Assembly: GCA_026122225.1 (NCBI GenBank)
Contig: JANEZZ010001567.1
Coordinates: 1 to 64,000 of the forward strand
DNA: 64,000 bases
Reading direction: 5' to 3'
Source of the DNA: Heloderma charlesbogerti
Lineage: Eukaryota > Chordata > Lepidosauria > Squamata > Helodermatidae
Under the pieces are notes generated by a model. The model saw nothing but the letters and a program-made list of their open reading frames with translations. It was not told where the DNA came from and made no database searches. This document shows positions 1 through 11,872 of the stretch, in pieces. Position numbers and translations under genes: made by a program. The first letter of the stretch is position 1. Each line of letters begins with the position of its first letter.

Positions 1-182
1 GTTTTACATTGTTTTCAATGTATGTTGTGTGTGCTATTTGTTTTATGTCATTACGTGAATGGTTTTATACTTTATATAATGTATTTTAATGTTTTTTTAT
101 TTTTGTGAACTGCCTAGAGAGCTTTGGCTATGGGGTGGTATAGAAATATAATAAATGAATGAATTCAATGAATGAATGAAAT
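1..182 (+). repeat. L2-type LINE 3' end, cut by the window edge
   Basis: It ends in the L2 3' signature GTGAACTGCCTAGAGAGC, followed by [34 protein letters not shown] sequence, the same tail seen at 34570-34632 and 60470-60532. It runs directly into a CR1 tail. Confidence 0.8.
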
Positions 183-650
183 GACAGGTGTACAGAATTA
201 TTCATGGTGTGGAGAATGACAGGGAGAGATTTTTCTCTGTCATCATACTAGAACCCACTGGCGTCCTCCCATGAAGCTGATTGGTGGGAGATTCAGGACA
301 GAGAAAAGAAAGGACTTCTTCACACAGCACAGAGTTAAACTATGGAACTCACTACCACAGGATGTAGTGATGGCCAGCAATTTGGCTGGCTTTAAAAGGG
401 GGTTGGACAAATTCATGGAGGAGAAGGCTATCAATGGCTACTAGTCCTGATGGCTATGTGCCACCTCCAGTACGAGAGGCAGTGAGCCTATGTACACCAG
501 TTGCTGGGGAACATGGGTGGGAGGGTGCTGTTGCACTCATGTCCTGATTGTGGGTTCCTGGTCGACAGCTGGTTGGCCACTGTGGGAACAGAGTGCTGAA
601 CTAGATGGGACCTTGGTCTGATCCAGCACAGCTCTTCTTCTGTTACCATG
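183..650 (+). repeat. CR1 LINE 3' fragment (Phe-Arg-Thr-Asp subfamily)
   Basis: It encodes the C-terminal CR1 tail (RVKLWNSLPQ-like, LDKFMEEKAINGY-like) and the 3' UTR ending in TGGTCTGATCCAGCACAGCTCTTCTT. The same subfamily recurs at 3650, 5255, 23986, 27858, 52200 and 62250. Confidence 0.8.
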
Positions 651-1386
651 ACTAGCCGCTACTGAGAGACCTCTCCTCTTCTGTGAATTTCTCAAATCCT
701 GTTTCAAAATCATCTAAGAAGCCTTGCTATCGCCACATCTTCTCGAGTGAATGCGTTCCATATGCATCTTTTCACCTGTCCTAAATCTCTGGCCAATCTT
801 TTCCCCTCCACAGTGGGCACAGAAGGTGGGGGGGGGGTCCTGAGGCAAAGGAAGGAGGCATCCTGCAGAAGAGGGATTTCTCCCCAATAGGCCGATGGTT
901 CTCTTTTTCTTGTATGAGAAGTTGCACCCAGCGAAATTCCCCTTTCTTGTGCTAGTCTTAAAGAGGCAGGAAGTTTTTGCCCACCTTTGCCTCTCACCCT
1001 CTGTAGCAGTCAAGGCGAGTTAAAACGTGTTTACACACCGCTGTGCTTTTAAATGAGTGCTCCGCCTTCCCCCCCCATGCCCCTCCCCATGCACTTTCTC
1101 TTTCCAGTCCAGTCCCTCTCCCCAATTCCAGGGAAGCCTAATACCACCTCTTTCTCACCTGCAGGGTGGACAAAGCTACATCCCAGGCAGCTGTTCTTTC
1201 CCCCTTGCAACTTTTCTGACCCGCCTGGAGTGAGGCTCACCCCCCTCTCCCTGTACCCCAAACGAAAAGCCCCTTTGGCCTGTGGTTTTGCTGCTATGCC
1301 AGACTGGAAGAAGAAAGACCCCCACTCCTCCTGGGCACCAGAAAACCTTCTGCATGGGGAGGGGTGTGATCAGGGTTGGTTTAGGA
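651..1386. other. No gene recognised
   Basis: Mixed-composition sequence with C-rich runs; the short ORFs show no domain. Confidence 0.5.
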
Positions 1387-1560
1387 CAACCTTCCCCAAC
1401 CCGGTGCTTATCCTCACAACCACCCTGTGAGGTAGGTTAGGCTGAGAGTCAGTGACTGGCCCAACGTCACCCAGTGAGCTGCATGGCTCAGTGAGGACTT
1501 GAACCCAGATCTCCCCAGTCCAACATTCTAACCACTACGCACTGGCTCTCATCAAAAGAA
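1387..1560 (-). repeat. MIR-like tRNA-derived SINE
   Basis: On the minus strand it reads as a tRNA-like head with a GGGTTCAAGTCC-type B box, then a core ending in CCTCACAGGGTGGTTGTGAGGA. The same family occurs at 20725, 41885, 56740 and 61365. Confidence 0.65.
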
Positions 1561-1969
1561 TGACAAAGGAAGCCAAAGAAACTCGCTGCCCCCTGCCGCC
1601 CACCCGGAGTTATTAACCCCCCCCCCACCCCTGGAGGAGGGCTGGAAGTAATGACCTGCCAGGTCCGTATTTTTCACTCCAGGAAGGGGGAAGGAAGCAG
1701 CTGCTGGTTTGGCGGGTGGGGGGGTTGTTTCACCCTCCCTCACCCGTTTAACGTTAAACTGCCCCGAAGAGAAGCCGTGGCGCCCCTCGTCCCAGGTCTC
1801 TGTGTGTGGGTGTGTGTGCGTGTGCGGGGGGGGGGTCGCTGTGGCACTTTGAACATAGCCAGAGGCACCCTGCTGTCAGGCCACGTTTGGGGGTTCAGCC
1901 CTGGATAGAAATACATCCTGGGGCCTGAGCGCCATCCCCCCCCGGCACAAATTAACCCCCCTCCCCACG

Positions 1970-3190
1970 CACGCACCCATGCGGCTCTGTCCCTCCCCCG
2001 TTCCATCCGGGCAGCACGTTTCTGCCCTCCCTGAATCGATCTGCTACCAAAGGCCACCCCCGGCCCGGCCCGCCCCTGGCAGCGAGCTCGGTCTGCTCAA
2101 GGCGCCAGGCCTATTGTACTTCACCAGCTCCCCCCGCCCCCTTTCGGGACCCTGGAGAGCACCCACGGAGCCCGTGGGCAGACCTTGCTGGGCCGCCGCG
2201 TTGCTCGGCCCAGCCTACCTCGCAGGGGTGCTGTTGTGAGGCCAAAGTGGGCGGGTGGCGGCGGAGGAGAAAGGGAGACTCTCAGGGATACCGCCCTGTG
2301 CTCCTCAGAAGAATGGCGGGGTGGGGTGGGGGGTGGGGGTGATGCTGATTAATGAATCCACAATAGCAACATCCTAATAAAACTTCAACAGAAGCAGATC
2401 GTGGCCTTGGACGCAAGAGCGATGGATTAAGAGCATAGGACGGGCCATGCTCGAGCAGACCAAGGGTCCATCTATTCTCCGCCCCGCTCAACCCCCGCCC
2501 GCAAGATCCCCCCCCCCGCAGTGCAGCCCTACCTGCCTTCAGGTGACTCCGCGCCAGGCACAGCACCCAAGACAGAAGCCAGGGAGGTCTCATCCTGGCT
2601 CCGGTCGCTCCCTCCGGGTGCGTGCCTAAGCGAGGAGGAGGAAGGGAGCGCTCGGCGGTCCGCTTTGGAGACGGTGCGATCCGCGCTCCTGGGGAGATCT
2701 AGCTGGGGTCCTTGCCCAGCAGAAGATCCCAAACTCGGATCTCCTGGGGGATGGCTCGGGTCCCAGCTCCTGCTGGCTGAACTTTTCTCGGGGGGGGGGG
2801 TTCCCTTCAGAGATCCTTCCTCCGTCCAGGGGGGGCAGTCGATCTGGCTTGATCCCAACTTCTAGGGGGGTCCTGGAAGCGCCAGAAGGCGGGAGGGGCC
2901 TCTGTGCTGCAGAAGGAGAGCAGAGACCCCAAGAAGCCCCCTCCTGCCGCTGCAGCTGCTGCTCTGTCCGGGCCCAGCTCGACCCACCCTCGCCCCCATG
3001 AGAAGCGCGGGGGGGGGGGCAGCCAGAAATTCCCGTCCCGTCCCCCGGGGAGCCAATGGGGAAGGCGGCCGCCGCCGCGTCATCGGTCGCCGGGCAAAGC
3101 GGCCCGGTCCGGGAGCCTGAGAAGGAAAGTGCGCCTGGAGAGGAGCGACGCGCGGGGCGCCGGCGGAGGCCCTGATCCCGGTGAGGTCTC
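1970..3190. other. CpG island without recognised gene
   Basis: GC-rich and CpG-rich sequence with several G or C homopolymer runs. An ORF at 2904-3203 on the plus strand runs into a possible donor CCCG/GTGAGG at 3180, so a first exon is conceivable. No domain or homologue is recognised. An L2-like tail begins immediately after. Confidence 0.5.
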
Positions 3191-3204
3191 AACGCCCTTT
3201 TAAT

Positions 3205-3378
3205 ACCCTCTTACGTGGCCTTTTCCTGCTGTGGCACCCCGGCTGCGGATCTAATACGTTTCTAGCTATTTACATTATGCATTGTTTTATACTGTTTAAA
3301 TTTATTTTATCTGTACGCCGCCCTGAGATCTTAACGCTATAGGGCGGGATACAAAAGTTTTAAATAAAATAAATAAAT
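3205..3378 (+). repeat. L2-type LINE 3' end, divergent subfamily
   Basis: It starts with the CTGCTGTGGCACCCCGGC coding remnant shared with the L2 copy at 34310. It ends GCCGCCCTGAGATC, GGGCGGGATACAAAAG and AATAAAATAAATAAAT. Confidence 0.7.
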
Positions 3379-3649
3379 GGGTGTGTGTGTGGTGGGGGGG
3401 GGGAAAACCAACAGGTGCTCTCTACATGTGGCCGCTTTCCATTTAAAACCATAAATGTTGTGAACAGATCTGATTTGCAAGAAGGGCATTTTAATTGGGT
3501 CTGTTTTCTTCCTACACAAGGCACCCCAAGGAATTGTCCTTGGAAGAGCAGCTCAAACAGCCTTAGCCAAGGCATAAATGGTGCCTTCTCAAAACATGAG
3601 CTTGGCAAGGGGGCTGTGTGGGTGCCACCTCCCCACCCCCGATGAGGAC

Positions 3650-4283
3650 ACGGGGGGGGGGGCCCTGATGCTGGATCAGACCAAAGGGGGCCCGTCTTGT
3701 CTAGCATTCTGTTCCCAGAGTGGCCAGCCAGGTGCCCCAATGGGAAGCCCACCAGCAGGACGTGAGCACAACAGCGCCCTCCCGTTTGTGTTCCCCAGCC
3801 TACTGCTTCCGATACTGGGGGTAGTAGCACATAGCCATCAGGACCAGCAGCCATCGATAGCCTTTTCCTCCATGAACTTGTCCAACCCCCTTTTAAAGCC
3901 ATCCAAACTGGTGGCCATCACTACATCTTGAGGTAGTGAATTCCATAGTTTAACTATGCGCTGTGTGAAGGAGGACTTCCTTTTATCTGTCCTGAATCTC
4001 CCAACAATCAGCTTCATGGGATGTCCCCAGTGGGTCCTAGTATGATGACAGAGGGAGAAAAATCTCTCCCTATCCACGTTCTCCACACTGTGCATAATTT
4101 TGAACACCTCTATCGTGTCTCCCCTTGCTTTCCTTTTTTCCAAGCTAAACAATCCCAGCTGTTGTGACCGTCCCTCATAGGGGAGATGCTCCAGCCCCTC
4201 GATCATTTTAGTTGCCCTTCTTCTACCTCTACAATATCCTTTTCCATGTGTGGTCCCTGGCACTATGATATTGCCACGTTTAA
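3650..4283 (-). repeat. CR1 LINE 3' fragment, antisense
   Basis: Minus-strand translation gives the CR1 C-terminus (EVFKIMHSVENVDRERFFSL, GRFRTDKRKSSFTQRIVKLW) followed by the TGGTCTGATCCAGCATCAGGG 3' end. Confidence 0.8.
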
Positions 4284-4350
4284 ATTCTTTTTGTCATTGT
4301 GGCTAGCATAGAATAAATTCTTTTTGTCATTGTGGCCAGCATAGAATTAG
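4284..4350. repeat. Two-copy direct repeat
   Basis: Two adjacent copies of a unit of about 35 bases beginning AAATTCTTTTTGTCATTGTG, differing at one base. Confidence 0.75.
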
Positions 4351-5254
4351 CTGGGGGCTTCCTCCTCATGCTCAGTGAGCTTCAGGCAATACTGCAAGAC
4401 AGCCAGTGAAAACTTGACTGATGGACCGATATCCCTCCCATCATAAAAACCCCAGGGCAGATAACATTGTCAAAGCAACAATAAACCTGCAAAAATCCAA
4501 TAAACGCCTGGGCAAAATGAATGATCTTAGCCTGGCACTGAAACATCAATAAAGTTGACTCCTCTCGGGCAAGGAGAGCATTCTGGTGTTGGGGGGCTGC
4601 CAGAAAGAAGGCCCTGACTTGCGCCACCACCCAACATGCTTCTCCTAACGGTGGGGTGACAATGCAAGCCTCCCACCCAGATCTCAGAGCTTTAGGGAAC
4701 AGAAAGTGAGAGCCTGGTAACGGCACCCAAAGGAGGCTGCACAGAGCTGATGCCCACCCAAGCCACGGAGAATCACACTGTGCAGTTGAGCAAGAAAGAA
4801 GCTGCCTGCACAGAGAATGTCCAAAGCTCACACACAGACATGGCCAGGCAGCCATCTCCTTTCCCGGCTTCCTCTTTTCTGCCAGTCGCACACTTCCCTT
4901 TTGCTCGGTGCCTTTCGGAGCGCTTTCGCTGCTCAAAAAACCCAAGACCCAGTCTACTTCCCTCGGTGGCCAAAAACAACATCTCAAGTTACCGGAGCAC
5001 AGCTTGGCCTATGCAGGCAGTGGAATGAGGTGACACACAGGATCCTGAGGGTGGTGTTTACTGCAATATGTGATCGTAAATTCTCTGTGCATTTCATTTT
5101 GTGCACTGTTTGGGAGCAAGTCCTGAGAAGAAATGATCCCAGCCAGGGCCTGCGTCAAGGGTAGGCATGGTTGGACACCTGCCAAAGGCTGACGCCTTGC
5201 CCCAGCAGGGGCCCACTGACAGCAGCTCCCTGGATTTGCTCCTCCTCTTCACCA
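4351..5254. other. No gene recognised; probable old interspersed repeat
   Basis: The stretch 4400-4730 reads like a degraded interspersed element of unknown class. Overlapping ORFs on both strands have no domain. Confidence 0.4.
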
Positions 5255-6560
5255 TTAGACCATAAGAAGAGCCTTGCTGGATCAGACCAAGGGTCCATCT
5301 AGTCCAGCACTCTGCTCACACTGCGGCCAACCAGCTGCCCACGAGAAACACACAAGCAGGACATGAGTGCAACAGCACCCTCCCGCCCATGTTTCCCAGC
5401 AACTGGTGCACATAGGTATACCGCCTCTGCTACCGGAGGTACCATAGAGCCATCAGGACTCGTAGCCATTGATAGCCTTCTCCTCCAGGAATTTGTCCAA
5501 CCTCCTTTTAAAGCCATCCAAATTGGTGGCCCTGACTACTTCCTGTGGTAGTGAATTCCATAGTTTAACTCTGTGCTGTGTGAAGAAGTCCTTCCATTTA
5601 TCTGTCCTGAATCTGCCACCAATCAGCTGCATGGCATGACCCTGGGTTCTAGTAATATGAGAGAGGGAGAAAAATGTCTCCGGATCCCCATTCCCCACAC
5701 CACGCATAATTTTGTACACCAATTTGTGTCTCCCCTCGCTCTCCTTTTCTCAAAGCTAAACAAGCCCGGCTGTTGTAACCTTCTCTCCTAGGGGAGATGC
5801 TCCAGCCCCTGGATCTTGTTAGTTGCCCTCCTCTGCACTTTTTCCAGCTTTCAATATCTTTTTTTAGGTATGGTGACCAGAACTGTACACAGTATTCCAA
5901 GTGTGGTCGCACCATAGTTTTGAATGTGGCAGTATGATATTGGCAGTTCTATTCACAATTCCATCCTAATTATGCTTAACATGGAGTTTGCCTTTTTTTT
6001 ACAGCGGCTGCACACTGGGTTGACATCTTCATTGAGCCGTCTACCACAACCCCAAGATCTCTTTCCTAGTCAGTCACCGCTAGCTCAGAACCCATCAGCT
6101 TATACTTGAAGTTGAGATGTTTTGCTCCAACATGCATCATTTTACACTTGCTTACATTGAACCGCATTTGCAGTTTAGATGACCATTTCCCCAGTTTGGA
6201 GAGATCCTGTTCAAACTCTTCACAATCCCTTTTTTGTTTTCATCACCCTAAATAATTTGGTGTCATTGGCAAACGTGGCCACTTCGATACGCACTCTTAA
6301 TTCCAGATCTTTTATGAATAAGTTGAAAAGCATTGTACAGATCCCTGTGGGACCCCACTGTTCACATTCCTCCATTGGGAGAATTTACCATTTATTCCTA
6401 CACTCTGCTTTCTGCTCTTTAACTAGTTCCTGATCCATAAGAGGACCTGTCCTCTTATTCCCTGACTGCTAAGTTTGCTCAGGAGTCTTTGGTGGGGGAC
6501 TTTGTCAAAAGCCTTTTGGAACTCCAAGTAAACAATATCTACCAGATCACCTCTGTCTTC
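5255..6560 (-). repeat. CR1 LINE (3' half), split by a Bov-B insertion
   Basis: Minus-strand reading gives the reverse transcriptase pieces DIVYLEFQKAFDKVPHQRLL and WNSLPQEVV plus the 3' end. The 5' continuation is at 9145-9510. The join point near 6560 is where Bov-B sequence begins. Confidence 0.85.
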
Positions 6561-9144
6561 ATGTTTTGTTGTTGTTAAGTCGTGTCCGACTCTTCGTGAC
6601 CCCATGGACCAGAGCACACCAGGCCTTCCTGTCCTCCGCTCTCTCCTGGAGTGTGCTCAAGTTCATATTCATTGCATCGGTGATGCTATCTAGCCATGTC
6701 ATCCTCTGCCGTCCCCTTCTCCTTTTGCCTTCAATCTTTCCCAGCATCAGGGTCTTTTCCAGGGCGTTTTCTCTTCGCATAAGGTGGCCAAAATATTTGA
6801 ACTTCAGCTTCAGTATCTGTCCTTCCAATGAGCACTCAGGGTCGATTTCCTTTAGGATGGACTGATTTGACCTCCTTGCAGTCCAGGGGACTCGTAAGAG
6901 TCTTCTCCGGCACCACAGTTCAAAAGCATCCATTCTTCGGCGCTCAGCCTTCCTTAGAGTCCAGCTCTCACAGCCATATGTTGCTACTGGGAAAACCATA
7001 GCTTTGATTAGACGGAGCTTTGTTGGCAAGGTGATGTCTCTGCTTCTTATTATGCTGTCTAGGTTGGCCATAGCTTTCCTCCCAAGGAGCAAGTGTCTTG
7101 TAATTTCATGGCTACAGTCACCATCTGCGGTGATCTTTGAGCCCAAGAAAGTAAAATCTGTCACTGCTTCCATTTCTTCCCCTTCTATATGCCAGGAAGT
7201 GATGGGGCCAGATGCCATGATCTTCGTTTTTTGAATGTTGAGTTTCAAACCAGCTTTTTCACTCTCCACTTTCACCCTCAACAAGAGGCTCTTTATATCT
7301 TCTTCGCTTTCTGCCATTAGGGTGGTATCGTCTGCGTATCTGAGGTTGTTGATAATTCTCCCAGCAATCTTAATTCCGACCAGTGATTCATCCAACCTGG
7401 TGTATAAGGAAAGCTGAGCGAGGGAAGATAGATGCTTTTGAACTGTGATGCTGGAGGAAAATTCTGAGAGTGCCTTGGACTGCAAGAAGATCAAACCAGT
7501 CCATACTCCAGGAAATAAAGCCAGACTGTTCACTTTAGGGAATGATATTAAAGGCAAAACTGAAGTACTTTGGCCACATAATGAGAAGACAGTATACCCT
7601 GGAGAAGATGCTGATGCTAGGGAAAGTGGAAGGCAAAAGGAAGAGGGGCCGACCAAGGGCAAGGTGGATGGATGATATTCTGGAGGTGATGGGCTCGACC
7701 TTGGGGGAGCTGGGGGTGGCGACAGCTGACAGGAAGCTCTGCCGTGGGCTGGTCCATGAAGTCATGAAGAGTCGGAAGCGACTGACTGAATAAACAACAC
7801 TCTGCATATAAGTTAAATTAGCAGGGTGACAGTATGCAGCCTTGTCGTACTCCTTTCCCAATTTTGAACCAATTGGTTGTTCCATGTCTGGTTCTTACTG
7901 TTGCTTCTTGACCCTCATACAGGTTTCTCAGGAGACAGGTAAGGTGGTCTGGTACTCCCATCTCTTTCAGAATTTGCCACAGTTTGTTGTGATCCACACA
8001 ATCAAAGGCTTTAGCGTAGTCAATGAAGCAGAAATAGTAGACGTTTTTCTGGAATTCTCTTGCTTTCTCCATGATCCAGCGAATGTTGGCGATTTGATCT
8101 CTAGTTCCTCTGCCTCTTCAAAACCCAGCTTGTACTTCCGGTAGTTCTCAGTTCCCATACTGCTGAAGCCTAGCTTGTAGGATTTTGAGCATAACCTTGC
8201 TGCCATGTGAAATGAGCGCAATTGTACGGTAGTTTGAACACTCTTTGGCATTGCCCTTCTTTGGTATTGGAATGTAAACTGACCTTTTCCAGTCTTGTGG
8301 CCACTGCTGAGTGTTCCAAATTTGTTGGCATATTGAGTGCAGCACTTTAACAGCATCATCTTTTAGGATTTTAAATAGCTCAGCTGGAAGACTGTCATCT
8401 CCGCTAGCTTTGTTGTTACTAATGCTTCCTAAGGCCCACTTGACTTCACTCTCGAGGATGTGCGGCTCAAGTTCAGTGACCGCACTCTCATGGCTATCAG
8501 GGACATTCAGATCTTTCCTGTATAGTTCTTGTGTGTATTCTTTCCACCTCTTCTTAATCTCATCTGCTTCTGTTAGGTCCCTGCCTTCTTTGTCCTTTAT
8601 CATGCCCGTCTTTGCACAAAGTGTTCCCTTGATAACTCCGATTTTCTTGAAGAGATCTCTAGTCTTTCCCCATTCTGTTGTTTTCCTCGATTTCTTTGCA
8701 TTGTTCATTTAAGAAGGCCTTCTTGTCTCTCCTTGCTATTCTCTGGAACTCTGCATTCAGTTGGATATATCTTCCCCTTTCTCCCTTGCTTTTCGCTTCC
8801 CTTCTTTCTTGAGCTACTTGTAAAGCCTCATCAGACAGCCACTTTGCTGTCTTGCATTTCTTTTTCTTTGGGATGGATTGAGTTGCTGCCTCCTGAACAA
8901 TGTGATGGACCTCCGTCCATAGTTCCTCAGGCACTCTGTCTATCAGGTCTAATCCCTGAAATCTATTCCTCACCTCCACTGTGTATTCATAAGGGATATG
9001 ATTTAGGTCATACCTGAATGGTTTAGTGGTTTTCCCTACATTCTTCAATTTAAGCCGAAATCTTGCAACAAGAAGCTCATGTTCTGAGCCACATCAGCTC
9101 CAGGTCTTGTTTTTACTGACTGTATAGAGCTTCTCGTTTACTGA
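6561..9144 (-). repeat. Bov-B (RTE) LINE, antisense, interrupted
   Basis: Minus-strand ORF pieces give RT segments (SNYRTIALISHGSKVMLKIL, YADDTTLMAESEED) and the Bov-B C-terminus (MVFPVATYGCESW, PWTARRSNQSILKEI, YFGHLMRREN, VHGVTKSRTRL). The 3' end abuts 6561 with TTGTTGTTG, as in other Bov-B copies. The element sits inside a CR1 and is itself interrupted at about 7405-7800. Confidence 0.9.
7405..7800 (+). repeat. RTE-like LINE 3' fragment nested in Bov-B
   Basis: Plus-strand reading gives KLKYFGHIMRRQYTLEKMLM, GKRKRGRPRARWMDD and VHEVMKSRKRLTE. This is an RTE-type C-terminus clearly different from Bov-B and in the opposite orientation. The surrounding Bov-B reading frame resumes on either side with about 12 bases lost. 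Confidence 0.8.
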
Positions 9145-9510
9145 CACTCAAAGAACTCTAAAAGGTTAGTGAGACACGACTTACCTTTGCAGAAGCCATG
9201 TTGATTCTTTTTAAGCAGAGCTTGTCCTTCTATATGCTTACCAATTTTATCTTTAATAATGCTTTCAGCCAATTTACCTGGAACAGAAATTAAGCTCACT
9301 GGCCTGTAATTTCCTGGATCCCCCCTAGATCCCTTTTTAAAAAATGGCCTTACATTGGCCATTTTGCAGGGACATGTTGCATATCTTTGTTAGCAGATCA
9401 GCAATTTTGTATTTCTTTAAGAGCTCTACGATGGATATCATCTGGGCCTGGAGATTTATTCACTTTCCATTTATTAGTGCTGAGAATTTCATCTTTTGTC
9501 ACCTTTGTAG
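9145..9510 (-). repeat. CR1 LINE (5' part of the split copy)
   Basis: Minus-strand reading gives SPGPDDIHRRALKEIQN, FFKKGSRGDPGNYRPVSLIS and QHGFCKGKSCLTNLLEFFE. The same element continues at 6560. Confidence 0.85.
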
Positions 9511-10104
9511 CCTGCTGCTTCAATTGCCTCTCGCTCTGGCCCATGCTGCAGCCTGTTTGCTCCCTGACTCTCTGCTTGCCAAGTGAGCAAGTGGGGGCCC
9601 CGATGAGAAAGAGGAGGAGGAAGAGCATGAGCAGTTGGCAACACTGGCTCACTGAGGGAAGGGGCCCATGGCAGGATAACTTGCTCAAGAGCCCTCTAAA
9701 ACCTGGAGCCAGCACTGATCCCAAGGGCATGAGAGCTACGCCCACTCTTCAAAGTCCCACCCACCACCACCTCTAGAAAGTAGCCAGAGGGCATGTGCAA
9801 TCCTCTGACAGGAAAAAAGCTTTCCCACTCCTGACCTAGGGTTTCCCATTTTTCTTTTTCCTGGCTGGACATTTCAACCTTGCAAACTAGGCAGATATTC
9901 CACAGGTGAGCCTTTCCACATCCATGCTTGGAAGAGCTGCTCCTGTTTAATTTCTGGAATCCATGCAGCGTAGCTTATAAGGGCAGAAGGAGGGCCGGAA
10001 ACTAAAGTCGGCAACCGTAGGGCGATCCTAAGATCTTCTGGGACTTTTTGGGATCCCACCACAGAGAACAGCAGAAAACCAACACAAATGAACAAACAGC
10101 GGCT
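9511..10104. other. No gene recognised
   Basis: No domain, RNA gene or clear repeat is seen. Confidence 0.4.
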
Positions 10105-10145
10105 GGATTTTTGCACCCTCCGAAAAAAATAATTTTATTTGGTAT
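10105..10145 (-). terminator. Candidate polyadenylation site, minus strand (possibly DMA 3' end)
   Basis: On the minus strand AATAAA (10139-10134) follows an AT-rich UTR-like stretch and precedes a T-rich run. It is the best-looking 3' end downstream of DMA exon 4, but it lies 4.1 kb away and no terminal exon was identified, so linkage to DMA is inference. It could instead end an unrelated transcript or be a repeat tail. Confidence 0.35.
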
Positions 10146-10499
10146 CTGCCAGTATGAACAAGTAATAACATTAAAATAAAATTTCAAGTCAATGAATGAG
10201 AATGATTTCACTTTAAGTACAGCAAAACAATCAGAAAACTTCATGTGTGCCCACACAGACACCCCCCCCACACGCCTGGCCTCTTTGCAACGTTTCAGCT
10301 CCCAGCCCTTCCCTTTTTAAAAGCCACAACCTCCCCCACCCCTCCCCTCCGGCCTCATCCATTTTTGCTGCCTCTATTGTGTTTACCCCCTCAGCCAACC
10401 TGCGAAATACATAACTTATATTATTTGGACTTGCCTTTAATAGCTACCCAATTGGGTAGGAATTAAACTGGCAAACCTTTCCCTTGCATCAGCTGAATA

Positions 10500-10680
10500 T
10501 CCTGCAGTTCTGCAGAGAGGGATGTGCCTGATCTCGGAAGCTAAGCAGGATCAGCCCTGGTTAGTATTTGGATGGGAGACTGCCTGGGAATCAGGCTTCC
10601 TGCATGGACCAGCAGGTTGGATTTGATGGTCTTGTAGGCCCCTTCCCAACCCTATTATTCTATTCTATTCTATCAAATAC
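10500..10680 (+). repeat. 5S rRNA-derived SINE with CR1-like 3' tail
   Basis: 10527-10592 closely matches the 3' half of vertebrate 5S rRNA, including CTGATCTCGGAAGCTAAGCA and TTGGATGGGAGACTGCCTGG, which holds the polymerase III internal control region. It is followed without spacer by a CR1 3' tail (GGTTGGATTTGATGGTCTTG) ending in an ATTCT repeat. The 5' half of 5S appears missing, so this is a pseudogene or truncated SINE, not a functional rRNA gene. Confidence 0.75.
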
Positions 10681-11870
10681 TGGTATTATGGTCTGGGATT
10701 CGTTTCTCCAACTCAGATCCCATTGTAGACATCAGCCGAGTTCTCACTGAGGTGGTCAACTTGTGCCTGGACTGTACCACATCAAACTGCAGATGAGGGC
10801 TCACATGATGGAATGTGAAACAGCCCCCACTTGCAGTGTTAAGTGGTACATAGGTTTACAACCTTAAATGAAAACTAGTAATGCATTTAAGCAACAGGTA
10901 GCTAGTATTGCAACAGAGAAAGAGAGACCCTCTCTCAAGCCTTTGCCATATGGAGAAATCCTCATAGCTGATACACAGAATCTTGTATTGGGCAGGGAAA
11001 CATAAATTCTTCTCTCTGGGTCATTAATGCAGCTTGATTTTTTTTAAAGAATGGAATAGGTGAAAAAGGAGGATTCTGGGCATTCATTCTGCCAAGGGTT
11101 TACATTTGCTGACCTGGCAGTTCTCCTGCCAGCACCCTACCACCCCCAGTCCAAGCTGTGGGGTGAGCACCACTTTATTATTGCTTCACCACAAGGTCTA
11201 AGGCTCAACCCTGTCATGAGTTTCACATTCCAAAGAATCATGTGGTACGGTCCTCTCCTACCCTAAGACTATACCACTTCACATGGCAAGTGGGGGGATC
11301 CCATGATTAGCTGTGGGGGAAAAAAAGAGGTGGAAGGGAGCTCTCTGTTTCCACAGCCAAATAAATTCTTGCACAGGGAAGCAATCACTCCACCCCAGTA
11401 CCTACAATCATTCTGATGTGATTAACTTTAAAAAATGGTTCCTCCTCTGTGGTTGGGATTTCATGCAGAAATTAGGCTGCTGTTCAAGGCACAGGAGGAG
11501 GGCCAGAAAAGAAAGGTAGCAAACCCTCTTCCCCCACCCTGCCCCAGAAAATAAGGCACTTTTAATGTTATGTCACAGATTAAGGCACCAAAGAGGAACT
11601 GAGTCTCTCCCCCACCCAACCTCCCACAAAAATATTCATTCATTGAGCACTATTTCACATTTCTTTCCTACCTTGTCCAAGAGACTTCAGGTACACATGC
11701 CGGTGTCTGGTATCTTAATCCTCTTTAAGAGCCCACCTTGCAGTTTTTAAAGCAAGGGTTAATTAAAAAAAAATATAAAAATTAAAATACTTCAAAATCT
11801 CAACCCAGTCTCCTTTCTGTGTTCCTGTCAATCCTTTCAATTCTGCACAAGACCTCAGGAAAAATGGAGA
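10681..11870. other. DMA 3' flank, no feature recognised
   Basis: Unique-looking sequence. A minus-strand AATAAA at about 11174 is an alternative 3'-end candidate for DMA. Confidence 0.4.
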
Positions 11871-11872
11871 CG

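Noticed and set aside
4382..4987. 201-codon minus-strand ORF
   Set aside because: No domain; the stretch resembles a degraded interspersed repeat and has overlapping ORFs on the other strand.
6559..7662. 367-codon ORF as a host gene
   Set aside because: It is Bov-B reverse transcriptase sequence continued through the nested RTE fragment.
10527..10600. Functional 5S rRNA gene
   Set aside because: Only the 3' half is recognisable and it is fused to a CR1 tail.
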